Source: Corynebacterium propinquum DSM 44285 (GTDB taxonomy: Bacteria; Actinomycetota; Actinomycetes; Mycobacteriales; Mycobacteriaceae). Taken from it: a stretch of 64,000 bases of DNA. The notes beneath the pieces were generated by a model. It searched no databases. It was not told the DNA's origin and was given only the letters and a program-made list of their open reading frames with translations. The stretch lies in NCBI RefSeq assembly GCF_000375525.1, contig NZ_AQXC01000001.1, forward strand, positions 372,001 through 436,000, written 5' to 3'. The stretch's first letter is position 1, and every line of letters begins with the position of its first letter. Made by a program: the position numbers and the translations under genes. Below are positions 39,801 to 49,700 of this stretch, in pieces.

Positions 39801-40183
39801 CGTGACACCGACGGTTCAGTATCCTCTATAGGTTCTGTAACCGACGTCGCAGATTCAGTCGGTGTCGCTGAGCCCGGAGCCGGTCGCGCCGTATTCTTAA
39901 GAGTCTCGTCTGCGGGCCCTGTGATAGTTTCCTGTGTGGCCGGCTGATTAGATTCTTCATCCGCACGGGCAAATTGCCCAAAATTACCCGTTACGAACGA
40001 AATAACCAATACAGCTATCGCCACCACGATAGCTACGAACACCGGAAATCGTACACAAGGGATATATTTCACGTTATTACTCTGTCTCTTCGTGATAGAC
40101 CGCGCGAAAGCGGGTATGAACCGTCCAACGCAAGAGCACCCCTGTGCGCAAAGAGCTGGCAGAACATTAGTTAATTTAGTCAC
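36830..40183 (-). CDS. Cell-wall-anchored adhesin with CnaB/SpaA-like domain
   Basis: The 1117-codon frame encodes a hydrophobic export segment (about residues 46-66, ending FARADEES), a Thr/Pro/Glu-rich spacer, and a large N-terminal region. Next is a repeat-propeller-like stretch (GWIYNGLAYDEQDNWLYAVS, reminiscent of DUF6923), then a DUF11-like domain. Residues 921-1084 form a CnaB/SpaA-like domain with a likely isopeptide set Lys927, Glu1006 (LLETQSP) and Asn1079. A sorting signal follows: MPKTG (1085-1089, Met for the usual Leu), a hydrophobic stretch and RRREA. The start is a GTG at 40183; a GTG at 40072 would give a more normal signal peptide. It is A/T-richer than its neighbours. No sortase lies nearby. 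Confidence 0.88.
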   Translation of the reverse strand: MTKLTNVLPALCAQGCSCVGRFIPAFARSITKRQSNNVKYIPCVRFPVFVAIVVAIAVLVISFVTGNFGQFARADEESNQPATQETITGPADETLKNTARPAPGSATPTESATSVTEPIEDTEPSVSREMDQTVPEHMPHEASVQDLEEQPQVTVTRNGNVDEVVIEHPVDFYDHLSLDNLVGVVRSGAGEIEAVDKAVTDGQEREPVDYALRASAIGDLIIFDGNKLHANPPKRIELTVMAPSGGEYRIAGVDELPTRAELEAEGLFSSENLNLAEGARSVAQCEPLGKQSSSTKELPLSGRGNYENHGTSTLVRISGLRPGDKINSLTIKTSARLNSGSATIFRNSQGNLTTRSSSVTNSEIKGQLSANRFEIKFVLPTFEVGGDGTIEVAVDTGARPKRFFKSAIVGLVTHSEELYDNPPRESDLAKPQAKRDLTREEKTSGTQVYVSTSLNQQGQGSGDLIRTTLNLQEQDSKSFKRVGESGWIYNGLAYDEQDNWLYAVSNEKTGDQQNCFPEAHLLQINPLNGQTRNLGPLRAANGADILAEAGASDRQLLNAGVVYKGHLFVSNSSTSGTRTMYRIPLPSAGRFVAGKPKIEKLNVKFYAEDYAQVKGNPEYAWGLVSREPLRKQQIPEARPSTDQDLVLQRVDLRNGKSRYFKLSDSQRTTLDGSKLKQVTTWGTAWSYGNGNLGFGPGGEARAEKNGVQVRVENPASNDPKIQVVQLLTQIPDSYNTDATSNALALPDVNSDLRVSKTHLAGEIDEKYRAQLYSLQDGVRKTVEQETGTASIEGYHFWAVELTNVGEAASSGSTVYEKLPQVYDPTTGEYRWETFNSAGQKITTPIAELNYQANDPSRGTIQFVFGRLNPGDTVRMYIAARFKDGQSECKPNQVEVLNNDKDETPNDNHDSAGCVEEVDSKVGFELHKVDASDIENSVPPKKLSGGQFVLIDGTKEDGSFTQENDINWQAAVHPDNPGAHALVETEESGVYSTEDKLEVGKYYWLLETQSPKDESGKPYNLLTRPILFQLTRDKGNNVQAMFYDSSAHGAEGDSWKTSYPVANMYSDVKSKDKLTIQLANIRQGEMPKTGSFGIWPFVLAGLLTILAGAYLSLRRREA

Positions 40184-40348
40184 CTGATACTACAACTGTT
40201 TTCCGCAAATATCCAGCTTACGCACAGAGTGCTCAACAATTCTTTCCCGGTCTTTTCTTGTCGTCTCACAGCACTGAACTCAAGTTCGCACAATTCGCTA
40301 CCGTGACCCTGCGCACGCGTGTGATCCCGACAATATAAGGTATGGGCT

Positions 40349-43270
40349 ATGAAAAAGCTTCTCACACCCAACCCACGCAGCTACGGCAGGCCGGAAAACT
40401 CCACGCCGCAAAGCGATGCCGTGCCCACCTCCCACCTGCGCGCCGATAAACAACAGCTCGTCGCCGATATGAGCGCGATCGTCGGCCCGGAAAACGTGCA
40501 CGCACGCATTAGTGATGTCGTCCGCTATGCCTCGGATGGCGGCCCGTACCGCTTGCTCCCGCAGGTCATCGTCGCACCGCGCCACACACAGGATCTCTCG
40601 CGCGTGATGCGCTATGCCACTGACCATGGCCGCAATATCACGTTCCGTTCTGCTGGCACTTCACTGAACGGCCAGGCCCAGGGCGATGATCTACTGGTGG
40701 ATCTGAAAACCCACTTCACCGGCATGGAGGTTCGCGACGGCGGCACGGTGTTATGGTCACGCCCAGGCGTGATTCTCGGTGATGCCCAGGCGGTGCTTGG
40801 CCGCAATGGTTTCATGCTGGGGCCGGACCCCGGATCAACGTCGGTGTGCACCATCGGTGGTGTGCTCGCTAACAACGCCGGTGGTATGCGCTGCCGGCTG
40901 GAAAACGATAGCTATCACAGCATCCGCCAGGCGGAATTCGTGCTGCCGTCAGGCACGATCGTCGACACGCACGCCGGTGATGCAAAGTTCCGCTCCCAGG
41001 AACCGGAGCTGCACGCTGGCCTGCTACAACTGCGCGACAAGATCCGTAGCGACGAACAGCTGGTTGCACACTTGCGGGAGAAATTTTCTATCCGCAACAC
41101 CAACGGCCTGCGCCTGGACGCGTTCTTGGACGAAGAAGAGCCAGTACGCATCCTGATGCGTCTGTTGGTCGGGTCCGAAGGCATTTTCGGCGCATTCACC
41201 GAATGCGAGCTCGATACCGTCGCGTTGCCGAAGAAGAAGGCCGTGTCCTGGGTGATGCTGCCCGACCTTTTCCAGGCAGCGAACTACGTCGCCCCACTAA
41301 TGGAGACCGGCGCGTGGGCCTGCGAGCTGTTGGTGGCTCCGGTGCTGAAGAAATCCGTGGAGAATTTCGCGCAGGCGCCAGCCGAGTGGGCGGATATTTC
41401 CGACGAGTCCGCCGCCCTACTGCTGGAAGTCGGTGGCGCTGATGATGCCGAGCTTGCCGACGCCATGGACCGCGTCAAAGAGGTGCTTGCCGACGCCGAG
41501 CTGGGCGCCGAACTGGAATTTTTCACCAGTGATGCAGACATCCGAGGCGCATGGGCGATCCGCAACGGGCTTTTCGGCCTGCTAGGAGCAGACCGGCCGC
41601 AGGGATCCGCGCTGATTACCGAGGACGTGTGCTTCCCACCGGCACAGATCGGTGCGGCTGCTGCCGATCTGCTGCATTTGCTCTCACGCTACAGCTACCC
41701 AGAAATGGTCATGGGCCATGCTGCCTTCGGCAACCTGCACTTCTTCCTCATCCCGGAATTTGATGATCCGAAAGAAAAGGATAAATACGCCGAATTCCTG
41801 CGTGAACTCGCGGATCTGGTCATCGACAAGTACAACGGCTCGTTGAAAGCCGAGCACGGCACCGGCATCAACATGGCTCCATTTGTGCGCCAAGAATGGG
41901 GCGATACCGCCTGGAACCTGATGTGGGAAGCCAAGCAGCTCATCGACCCCACCGCGATGCTGGCACCAGATGTGAAGCTCACCCGGCGCGAGGACAACCA
42001 CCTGCACAACTTCAAATCGTTCCCGCGCGTGGAAGCAGAGATCAACCCGTGCGTGGAATGTGGTTTCTGCGAACCAGTCTGCCCTTCCCGGCACGCGACC
42101 GTGACCCCACGCCAGCGCATCGTGCTGCGGCGGGAGATGGCGCGCCAGGCCCCCGGCTCACCGGTGTTGAAACAGCTGCAGGAGGAATACCAGTACGACG
42201 CCGTCGATATGTGTGCTGCCGACGGCACTTGTGCCATCCCTTGCCCAATCAGCATTGATACCGGCGCGGTGATGAAGAACCTGCGTGCAAAGCAGGCTAC
42301 CCCGCGCGCGGAAAAGGTCGCTTTGACCACCGCTGAAAAGTGGGATGTGGTGGAGAAACTGGCCCGTGCGGGCATCATCAGCGCAAACAAGGTTGGCGAA
42401 AAAGCCGCTGGTTGGGCCGCTAACGTGGCTCGGAATGTGATTAACCCGGATCTGGTGCCATCGGTGCCGGGCGCATTGCCGCAGGCTGCGGACCGGTTGC
42501 CGGCTACCGAACGCGCCGGTGCCAGCGCGGTGTATTTCCCGGCATGCGTGAACCGTATTTTCGGCCGCCCGGCTGGCTCGGATCCCGAATCCGTCGACCT
42601 GCCGCGCGCCATGGTGGAACTTGCTCGCCGCAGCGGCCAGTCGCTGTGGATCCCCAACGATGTCACCGGTTTTTGTTGCGGCACGCCATGGTCGTCGAAA
42701 GGCTACCAGGATGGCTTTAGCCACCAGGCGCACGCGATCGTGCGGAAATTCCACGACTGGTCCGATGGCGGCACATTACCGATCATCATCGACGCTTCCA
42801 GCTGTACCCACGGATTGCTCTCTGGTGTGCCTGAGGTGCTGGATGCCGAGACGAAGCAGCTTTACGACGAGCTGCGCATCATCGACATCGTCGAGTGGCT
42901 GCATGATGATGTCATCGATTATCTGCCAATCCATCACGACATGGGCACCATCGCGGTGCACCCGGCCTGTTCTACCCAGCACATGAGCCACACCGACGCG
43001 CTCGTTGCCGTCGCCAATCGTGCGGGACAGGCTAGTGTTCCGTTCGGTGCGATGTGTTGCGGCACCGCTGGTGACCGCGGGCTGTTGCACCCAGAGCTGG
43101 TGGAATCTGCCACCCGTGAGGAACGCACCGGCTTGGATGCTCGGCATTACGACGCCTTCGTTTCATCGAACCGTACCTGCGAGATGGGCTTGGACGTCGT
43201 CGCCGGGTACCAGTTTGATTCTGTGGCTGTGCTGCTAGAAAAGGCCTCACGTCCGGTGGTGACGCCGTAA
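40349..43270 (+). CDS. FAD/Fe-S D-2-hydroxyacid dehydrogenase (D-lactate or D-2-hydroxyglutarate)
   Basis: The 973-residue protein joins a GlcD-type FAD domain (about 60-530; GPDPGSTSVCTIGGVLANNAGG), a 4Fe-4S ferredoxin domain (CVECGFCEPVCPSRH; CAADGTCAIPCP, about 570-640) and two CCG domains (FPACVN...GFCCGTPW; HPACSTQH...MCCGTAGDRG). This architecture and length match YdiJ-type D-2-hydroxyglutarate and quinone-linked D-lactate dehydrogenases. Electrons likely go to the quinone pool. A TATAAG (40334-40339) and an AAGG lie just before the ATG. The substrate is not decidable by eye. Confidence 0.88.
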   Translation: MKKLLTPNPRSYGRPENSTPQSDAVPTSHLRADKQQLVADMSAIVGPENVHARISDVVRYASDGGPYRLLPQVIVAPRHTQDLSRVMRYATDHGRNITFRSAGTSLNGQAQGDDLLVDLKTHFTGMEVRDGGTVLWSRPGVILGDAQAVLGRNGFMLGPDPGSTSVCTIGGVLANNAGGMRCRLENDSYHSIRQAEFVLPSGTIVDTHAGDAKFRSQEPELHAGLLQLRDKIRSDEQLVAHLREKFSIRNTNGLRLDAFLDEEEPVRILMRLLVGSEGIFGAFTECELDTVALPKKKAVSWVMLPDLFQAANYVAPLMETGAWACELLVAPVLKKSVENFAQAPAEWADISDESAALLLEVGGADDAELADAMDRVKEVLADAELGAELEFFTSDADIRGAWAIRNGLFGLLGADRPQGSALITEDVCFPPAQIGAAAADLLHLLSRYSYPEMVMGHAAFGNLHFFLIPEFDDPKEKDKYAEFLRELADLVIDKYNGSLKAEHGTGINMAPFVRQEWGDTAWNLMWEAKQLIDPTAMLAPDVKLTRREDNHLHNFKSFPRVEAEINPCVECGFCEPVCPSRHATVTPRQRIVLRREMARQAPGSPVLKQLQEEYQYDAVDMCAADGTCAIPCPISIDTGAVMKNLRAKQATPRAEKVALTTAEKWDVVEKLARAGIISANKVGEKAAGWAANVARNVINPDLVPSVPGALPQAADRLPATERAGASAVYFPACVNRIFGRPAGSDPESVDLPRAMVELARRSGQSLWIPNDVTGFCCGTPWSSKGYQDGFSHQAHAIVRKFHDWSDGGTLPIIIDASSCTHGLLSGVPEVLDAETKQLYDELRIIDIVEWLHDDVIDYLPIHHDMGTIAVHPACSTQHMSHTDALVAVANRAGQASVPFGAMCCGTAGDRGLLHPELVESATREERTGLDARHYDAFVSSNRTCEMGLDVVAGYQFDSVAVLLEKASRPVVTP

Positions 43271-43362
43271 CTTGCCGGTGCTTCTGTATTTGCTGATGTT
43301 TCTGGGAACCCGCGCTGGGGTGTGAGAGTCCAATGGTGTGACACTCCAGCGAAAGGATTCCC

Positions 43363-44052
43363 ATGACGGCAGCGACCATTTCACCAGTTGCACCAGCACC
43401 AATTACGTCAGCGCCAAGTGCACCAGCGCCCACAGCTGCATCGACGCCCGGCCTTCCGGCTTTATCCGAGTGTGTGCCTGTTATGCGGCCATCCTCCTGG
43501 GTAGACCAGCGCGGATTAAGTGACGATGGTTTTTGCGATTCCTTGGCTCATCTACCCTTGTCACGTACCACCGCTGTAACGCTCAGCGTCGATGAGATGA
43601 CGCTGAGCCACCGCGCATTAGCCGAATTCAATATCGCGATGCGCCGCGCCTGGGATGTCGCCGCCGATAATGTTTTACGCGCAGCGCATACTCCGCAGGG
43701 CACCGAATTTTGGACGCGGCCAGCAGCGGATCTACTGGGACCTTCGGCCCCACCAGGCATTCAGTTGCGTTCCCACCCAGTGCCCGCGACCTCCTGGCTG
43801 GCGCATCCACGGTTGCTGTCGGTAATGCACGATCATCTCGCGCGATTACTCGGCACTGATGCCCTGATTTTTCTGGCCCCAGATATCACAACATTGGTGG
43901 CGCTCACGGAATGCACCATTCCGGCTGCTACCGGTTGGCTGCGGGTGGCAGCAGAAAATACGCAAGCCGTATCCCGGTTTTTCGGGCAGCCTGAACTGTT
44001 ATGCGAGTCTCCGCTGGTGGCCGCGCATGGCTTTCCTACTGAATTATGTTGA
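43363..44052 (+). CDS. Hypothetical protein
   Basis: The 229-residue product begins with a low-complexity Ala/Pro/Thr stretch (about residues 1-35). It then has a folded region with no motif I recognise (LSHRALAEFNIAMRRAWDVAADN; PATSWLAHPRLLSVMHDHLARLLG). There is no signal peptide or membrane segment. An AAAGGA site precedes the ATG. Just upstream, near-complementary arms at 43315-43323 and 43341-43349 can form a hairpin. Confidence 0.6.
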   Translation: MTAATISPVAPAPITSAPSAPAPTAASTPGLPALSECVPVMRPSSWVDQRGLSDDGFCDSLAHLPLSRTTAVTLSVDEMTLSHRALAEFNIAMRRAWDVAADNVLRAAHTPQGTEFWTRPAADLLGPSAPPGIQLRSHPVPATSWLAHPRLLSVMHDHLARLLGTDALIFLAPDITTLVALTECTIPAATGWLRVAAENTQAVSRFFGQPELLCESPLVAAHGFPTELC

Positions 44053-44099
44053 GCACGGCCGTCCGCTGCGTACCATGTGCGCTCTACCCTGGCGCCGAC

Positions 44100-44498
44100 C
44101 TAACCGCGGCGCTTACCAGTAAATTTCTCCATGTCGCGGCGTTCTTTTTTCGTCGGCCGTCCCGCCCCTGGATCACGCTTCGGCAGACTTGGTTGCAGTG
44201 GTTTCGGTGGGGCGGGTGGCGAATGGTCGATATAGCAATGCTCCGCAAGCTTCGCGCCCACGCGCTTGGATACCGTCGCGTTGATTTCTAAGCGAAATTC
44301 CCGGTCGTCTTTCCACACGGTAATCCGTAGGCCCGGGACCACGGGCGATGATGGTTTGGCGACCTTGTCACCAATCAACACATGCCCGGCTTTCACTGCC
44401 TTGGTAGCTTCAGCACGGGTTTTGAAAAAGCGCGTCGACCACAACCAGGCATCGATGCGCACCGGTGCGGCCGAAGGCTCATTGGGTTTCGCAGTCAT
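44100..44498 (-). CDS. S4-domain RNA-binding protein (Hsp15-like)
   Basis: The start is the ATG at 44498 (132 residues); the longer frame to 44600 is not conserved in character. The S4 domain covers residues 14-75 (VRIDAWLWSTRFFKTRAEATKAV, KAGHVLIGDKVAKPS). A basic C-terminus (GRPTKKERRDMEKFTGKRRG) follows. Hsp15-type proteins bind stalled 50S subunits, so a ribosome-rescue or RNA-binding role is likely. Confidence 0.88.
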   Translation of the reverse strand: MTAKPNEPSAAPVRIDAWLWSTRFFKTRAEATKAVKAGHVLIGDKVAKPSSPVVPGLRITVWKDDREFRLEINATVSKRVGAKLAEHCYIDHSPPAPPKPLQPSLPKRDPGAGRPTKKERRDMEKFTGKRRG

Positions 44499-44538
44499 AA
44501 AACAACCAGAAAAACTTTTGTTGAGTATTGCTCGTTTT

Positions 44539-44775
44539 TTAGTAATGGTCTTTGTGGTTGATGATCTTGCGCACCTTGCTGTAGTTGTAGACACCACCAA
44601 CGACGGCCACGATAAAGCCCAAAATCAACCAGAACGACGAACTAGAAAACAAAAACGCGAATAAGATGCCGCCACCGATGCCGGCGCCCACGCTGATGAC
44701 ACCGTTTTTGGAGTATTTACGCACGGCCGCCTTGCGCCGCTCAATCGGGTTCTGCGAAGTTGGTTGCATGCTCAT
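44539..44775 (-). CDS. Small membrane protein
   Basis: The 78-residue product has a basic N-terminus (IERRKAAVRKYSK) and two hydrophobic segments (about 25-44 and 47-64). The tail KVRKIINHKDHY follows. It starts 6 bp after the stop of the YigZ gene. Function unknown. Confidence 0.6.
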   Translation of the reverse strand: MSMQPTSQNPIERRKAAVRKYSKNGVISVGAGIGGGILFAFLFSSSSFWLILGFIVAVVGGVYNYSKVRKIINHKDHY

Positions 44776-44781
44776 GACCGC

Positions 44782-45438
44782 CTAGTCTACCGCCTTTTCT
44801 ACCCAGGCAGTCCCCGCTTCGGCCAACTGCGCAGCACCCGAAGTCAACGCCGCCAGCTGGGATTCCAGCTGCTCCACACCATCCGGGTCCACCGCCAAGG
44901 TGTAGGTGACATCAGCCCCGTATTCCGTATCCGTGATCGTGATATTTTTCGCGCGTAACTCAGCTTCGTATTTCTGTGCGTCGGCATGCGAAAAACTCAC
45001 GGTATACAAATTGCGCAGGCACCGCCAGCGTCGTTGCACCTGTTCTACTGCCAGCCCCGCGGTCTGTGAATACGCGTGCACCAGCCCGCCTGCGCCCAAT
45101 TTGATACCACCGAAGTATCGAACGACCACGCATGCGAGATCCTGCATCCCGGAACCATGCACAACATCCAAGATGGGTTTACCGGCGGTCCCGCCTGGTT
45201 CGCCGTCGTCAGAGGAACGCTCCACCGGGTTTGCCTGTTCCACCCGATACAGATAGGCCGAACAATGGTGCCGGGCATCCGGAAATTCCGCCCGCACGCG
45301 GTCAATAAAATCCCGTGCCTGTTCGTCGTCTGACACACGCTCAATGATGCCGATAAACCGCGATCGCTTGATCTCTATCTCGGCGCGAAACGACTCGCCC
45401 GCCGCGGGCAATTGATAACAATGATCGTTGTCAGCCAT
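44782..45438 (-). CDS. YigZ/IMPACT-family protein
   Basis: The 218-residue protein has the N-terminal UPF0029/IMPACT domain: RSRFIGIIERV, HHCSAYLY, SSDDGEPGGTAGKPIL and VVRYFGGIKLGAGGLVHAYS. A DUF1949-type C-terminal domain follows. Such proteins are linked to translational control in eukaryotes, but the bacterial role is unclear. Its ATG overlaps the ilvA stop by one base. Confidence 0.92.
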   Translation of the reverse strand: MADNDHCYQLPAAGESFRAEIEIKRSRFIGIIERVSDDEQARDFIDRVRAEFPDARHHCSAYLYRVEQANPVERSSDDGEPGGTAGKPILDVVHGSGMQDLACVVVRYFGGIKLGAGGLVHAYSQTAGLAVEQVQRRWRCLRNLYTVSFSHADAQKYEAELRAKNITITDTEYGADVTYTLAVDPDGVEQLESQLAALTSGAAQLAEAGTAWVEKAVD

Positions 45439-46739
45439 TATTTCACCAAATAGTCATATTCGGCAGTGCCCGGCAGCAAACGCTGGCAGTCAATAGACGA
45501 TTCCTCCATGCGCTCCAGCAATGGCCCCAGGTCCGTGGCAGCACCCAATTCCAGTCCCACCAGTGCCGCACCGGTTTCACGGTTATTGCGCTTGAGGTAT
45601 TCAAATAATGTGATGTCATCATCGGGGCCGAGGATTTCCATCAGGAAATGCCGCAGCTGTCCTGGTTCTTGCAAGAAGTTAACCAGGAAATAGTGCTTCA
45701 ACCCGCGATCCACCAAGCTGCGTTCCATGATCTCGGCATAGCGCAGCACGTCATTGTTACCGCCAGAGATGATGCACACGACCACCGAACCCGGCGCGAT
45801 ATCCATCTGGCCCAACGCGGCCACCGACAACGCACCGGCTGGTTCGGCGATAATGCCTTCGTCTTGGTACAAACTCAGCTGCGCGGTACATACCGTGCCT
45901 TCGGAGACCTTAAGATTCTGGATACGCTCGCGGTTCGCAGCAATCACCTGGTACGGGTGCGCGCCGATGCGTTTGACTGCGGCACCGTCCACGAATGGGT
46001 CGACGTCTTGCAGCGTCACCGGCTGGCCTGCCTCAAGTGCGGCATCCAGGGAGGCAGCACCACGCGGTTCAGCGCCGACCAGGCTGGCGTGCGGTGCCAT
46101 ATCCGCGAAATAGCTGGTGATCCCAGACAACAGTCCACCGCCGCCGACGGGTACGACGACGGTATCAAGGCTGTGGCCGCGGGCGGACAGCTGCGAGAGG
46201 ATCTCGGCGGCGACGGTTCCCTGGCCGATGATGGTATCGCGGGCATCGAATGGCTCGACGACGGTGGAGCCGTGTTTTTCGGCTTCCGCGCGGGCAGCAG
46301 CTGCCGCTTCGTCGAAGTTTGCCCCGGTGACCACGAGTTCGATGGCATCGCCACCGTGGACTTTGATGCGGTTGCGTTTTTGCTTCGGGGTTTTCGTCGG
46401 CACGAAAATCCGGCCTTTAATGCCCATGGTGCGACAGGCATATGCCACGCCCTGCGCGTGGTTTCCGGCAGACGCCGCCACGATTCCGGCTTCGCGCTCT
46501 TCCTGGCTGAGCTTCGCGATGGAATAATAGGCGCCCCGGATTTTATAGGAGCGCACATCCTGCAGATCCTCGCGTTTCAGAAACACCTCAGCGCCGGTTT
46601 CCTGGGATAGCCTAGGACAATACTGCAGCGGGGTGGGTGCGATAACACTGGAAATTCGCGACTGCGCAAGTTGAATATCAGCAGCCCGGATGGGCTCGAA
46701 ATGGGCAGTAGAACTAGCGGCAGTCTGCGAGGTCGTCAT
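45438..46739 (-). CDS. ilvA: Threonine dehydratase (deaminase), biosynthetic
   Basis: This PLP enzyme makes 2-oxobutanoate from threonine, the first step to isoleucine. The 433-residue protein has the PLP Lys in RSYKIRGAYYSI, SAGNHAQGVAYAC and the phosphate loop PVGGGGLLSG. Its single short ACT-like regulatory domain (about 345-433) matches the corynebacterial form; E. coli IlvA has two. TACAAT on the coding strand (46753-46748) lies 8 nt before the ATG, so the mRNA may be leaderless. Confidence 0.95.
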   Translation of the reverse strand: MTTSQTAASSTAHFEPIRAADIQLAQSRISSVIAPTPLQYCPRLSQETGAEVFLKREDLQDVRSYKIRGAYYSIAKLSQEEREAGIVAASAGNHAQGVAYACRTMGIKGRIFVPTKTPKQKRNRIKVHGGDAIELVVTGANFDEAAAAARAEAEKHGSTVVEPFDARDTIIGQGTVAAEILSQLSARGHSLDTVVVPVGGGGLLSGITSYFADMAPHASLVGAEPRGAASLDAALEAGQPVTLQDVDPFVDGAAVKRIGAHPYQVIAANRERIQNLKVSEGTVCTAQLSLYQDEGIIAEPAGALSVAALGQMDIAPGSVVVCIISGGNNDVLRYAEIMERSLVDRGLKHYFLVNFLQEPGQLRHFLMEILGPDDDITLFEYLKRNNRETGAALVGLELGAATDLGPLLERMEESSIDCQRLLPGTAEYDYLVK

Positions 46740-46764
46740 AGCAACTTATTGTAACCACCCCACA

Positions 46765-49700
46765 CTAAGTCTGCGCCATCACGATGCCAGGGCCCATCGT
46801 GGCCTTCAGATCCCCCATCAGGTTATTGGAGCGCTCCACGGTCAAGTGGTCTCCCAGTACCAAGACCTCCTCGGCCTCGCCATGACTTAGCGTCAAGTAG
46901 ACTTCGGTATCACCCGGGTGATCCAGCAGCACGGATTTCAGCGCGGCAATCGCTTCCATCGAGCACTGCTGCGTGCTCAAGTGCAGGCGCAACGGTAAGC
47001 CTGCTCCCCCGCCCCGTCCCAATTCGGGCACGCGCATATCGTTACCGATGACTTTCTGGTCACCGTCACCCCAGACCTGGATCTGGGCTTTGAACAGCAC
47101 GATATTATCCTCGACGATGTCCTCGGCGACCAGCGAATAAGCCTTGCTAAAGACCCAGACATCCACCTGCGCGCCGTGGTGATCCTCAATGGTGACAATC
47201 GCCCAGGGCGAGCCGTCCTTTTTGGAAAAACGCCGGTCGACGTTCGAAATAATGCCGCCAATAACCACATTTTGCTTCGGCCGCAGCTCACCGGAAACCA
47301 CCGTCGTCAGCGCGGTATCGGTATAGGCAGCCAGTGCTTGTTCGAATCCGTCGAGCGGGTGGCCAGAAACATACAGCCCCAGCATTTCTCGTTCGAGTGC
47401 CAATTCGTGCTTGCGCTCCCACGACTCGTCCGGGACGGTAATCGTAAACGCGTTCTGCTCGCTATCATCGCCACCCATACCGGCGAACAGGTCAAACTGG
47501 CCTTTATCCGCGGCCTTCTTCGTCGATTGCACCGAGTCGACGGCATCTTCCTGGATCAGCATCAACCCTTTGCGCGGATGCCCCAGCGAATCAAAAGCAC
47601 CGGCTTTGATCAAAGCTTCGGTAATCCGCTTCGAGCACGGCAACAGCTCGATCTTGTCCAGATAGTCGCCGAAAGAACGGTAGGCACCTTTTTGCTTGCG
47701 CGTTTTAATAATCGAGTTGACCACTTCTGTACCGACGTTGCGCACCGCGCCCATGCCATAGCGTATATCCTTGCCGACGGCCATGAACTCGACATCCGAC
47801 TCGTTGACATCTGGCGGCATCACCTTGATGCCCAGGTGTCGGCAGTCTGCCAGGTAAATCGCGGATTTATCCTTCTTATCGCCCACCGAAGTCAGCAGCG
47901 CAGCCATGTACTCCGCGGTGTAGTAGGCCTTCAGGTATGCCGTCCAGAACGAGACCAGCCCGTAGCCCGCCGCGTGCGATTTGTTGAACGCGTAGGACGC
48001 GAACGGCTCGATAACGCCCCACAAGGTATCGCAGGCATCTTTGGAATAGCCGTTTTCTGCCATTCCGGAAGAAAACTTCTCGTACTGCTGGGCCAGCACT
48101 TCTGGTTTCTTCTTACCCATGGCTTTTCGGAAACCATCCGCCTCACCAGCGGTGTAATTCGCCAACTTCTGCGAAATACGCATGATCTGCTCCTGGTACA
48201 CGATCAGACCATAGGTTTCTGCCAGGATCTCTTCCAGCGGTTCCGCCAGCTCCGGATGGATCGGGGTGATCGGTTTCCGCCCGTTTTTGCGGTCGGCGTA
48301 ATCCAAGTGGGCATTAACACCCATCGGGCCTGGTCGATACAGCGCAAGCGCGGCGACGATGTCTTTAAAGCCCGTCGGGTTCATGCGTTTCAGCAGCTCC
48401 TGCATACCCGTGGAGTCCAGCTGGAATACGCCCAGGGTTTCGCCGCGCGACAGCAGCCGGTACACCTCAGAGACCGCCTCGTCGTCAGGCGTGAGTGTTT
48501 CCAGGTCAATTTCTTCGCCCCGGTTTTGCCGGATATTGCGCAACGCATCACCGATCACCGTCAGGTTACGCAGCCCCAGAAAGTCCATCTTCAGCAGGCC
48601 GATGGCCTCACAAGCCGGGTAATCCCACCCAGTGATGATCGCACCATCCGCGTTGCGCTTCCACATCGGGATGTGCTCCATCAGCGGCACCGAGGCCATA
48701 ATCACCGCACACGCGTGCACGCCCGGCTGTCGCACCACGCCTTCCAACCCGCGGGCGGTGTCGTAAATCTTTTTCACATCCGGGTCGGATTCGATGAGGT
48801 TGCGCACCTCCGTGGCCTCGGAATAGCGCTCGTGCTCCGGATCCATGATGCCCGACAGCGGAATATCTTTCGCCATGATCGGCGCTGGCAGCGCGCCGTT
48901 GATGCGGTCGGCCATCTGGAAACCGGGTTGCCCGAAGTGCACCTTCGCCGAGTCTTTAATCGCCTGCTTGGTTTTCACCGTGCCAAAGGTGATCACCTGC
49001 GCAATCTTGTCCTCGCCCCAGCGCTCTGCGGCATAAGTAATCATTTCTCCGCGTCGGCGGTCGTCGAAGTCGATATCGATATCGGGTGCCGACGGACGCT
49101 CCGGGTTCAAGAATCGCTCGAACAACAGGCCATGTTCGATGGGGTCGATATTGGTGATCGTCAGCGCGTAGGCCACCAACGCACCCGCAGCCGAACCACG
49201 GCCCGGGCCCACCCAAATTCCCACAGAGCGGGCATACTTGATGATCTCAGCGACGATTAGAAAGTACGACGGATAGCCCTTGCCGTCAATAACTTCGATT
49301 TCATATTCTGCGCGCTCAATGTATTCACGAGGCACCTCCTGGCCCGGGAATCGTTCCGCCAGGCCCTCCATGACCTCGTGGTGCAGCCAGGTAGTCGGCG
49401 TATGACCTTCTGGCACATCCGCCACCGGCATGCGGTCATGCGAGTGCTCTTCCCACATGGAGGAATAATCACCGACGCGCTCGGCAATCCACAGCGTGTT
49501 ATCGCATCCATCCGGAACCATATGATCCCAGCTCTCACGCATTTCGGCTGCGGATTTAATGTAATAGCCGTCGCCGTCGAACTTAAAGCGATCCGGGTCC
49601 TGGAACGTCTTGCCGGTCTGCACACACAGCATCGCCTCGTGGGCTTTGGCCTGCGATTGCAGGACATAGTGGCAGTCGTTGGTCACCAGCGGCGGCAAGT

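Noticed and set aside
47176..49260. 694-codon plus-strand frame antisense to dnaE
   Set aside because: dnaE is clearly the gene here; the frame has no recognisable domain and reflects codon bias of the opposite strand.
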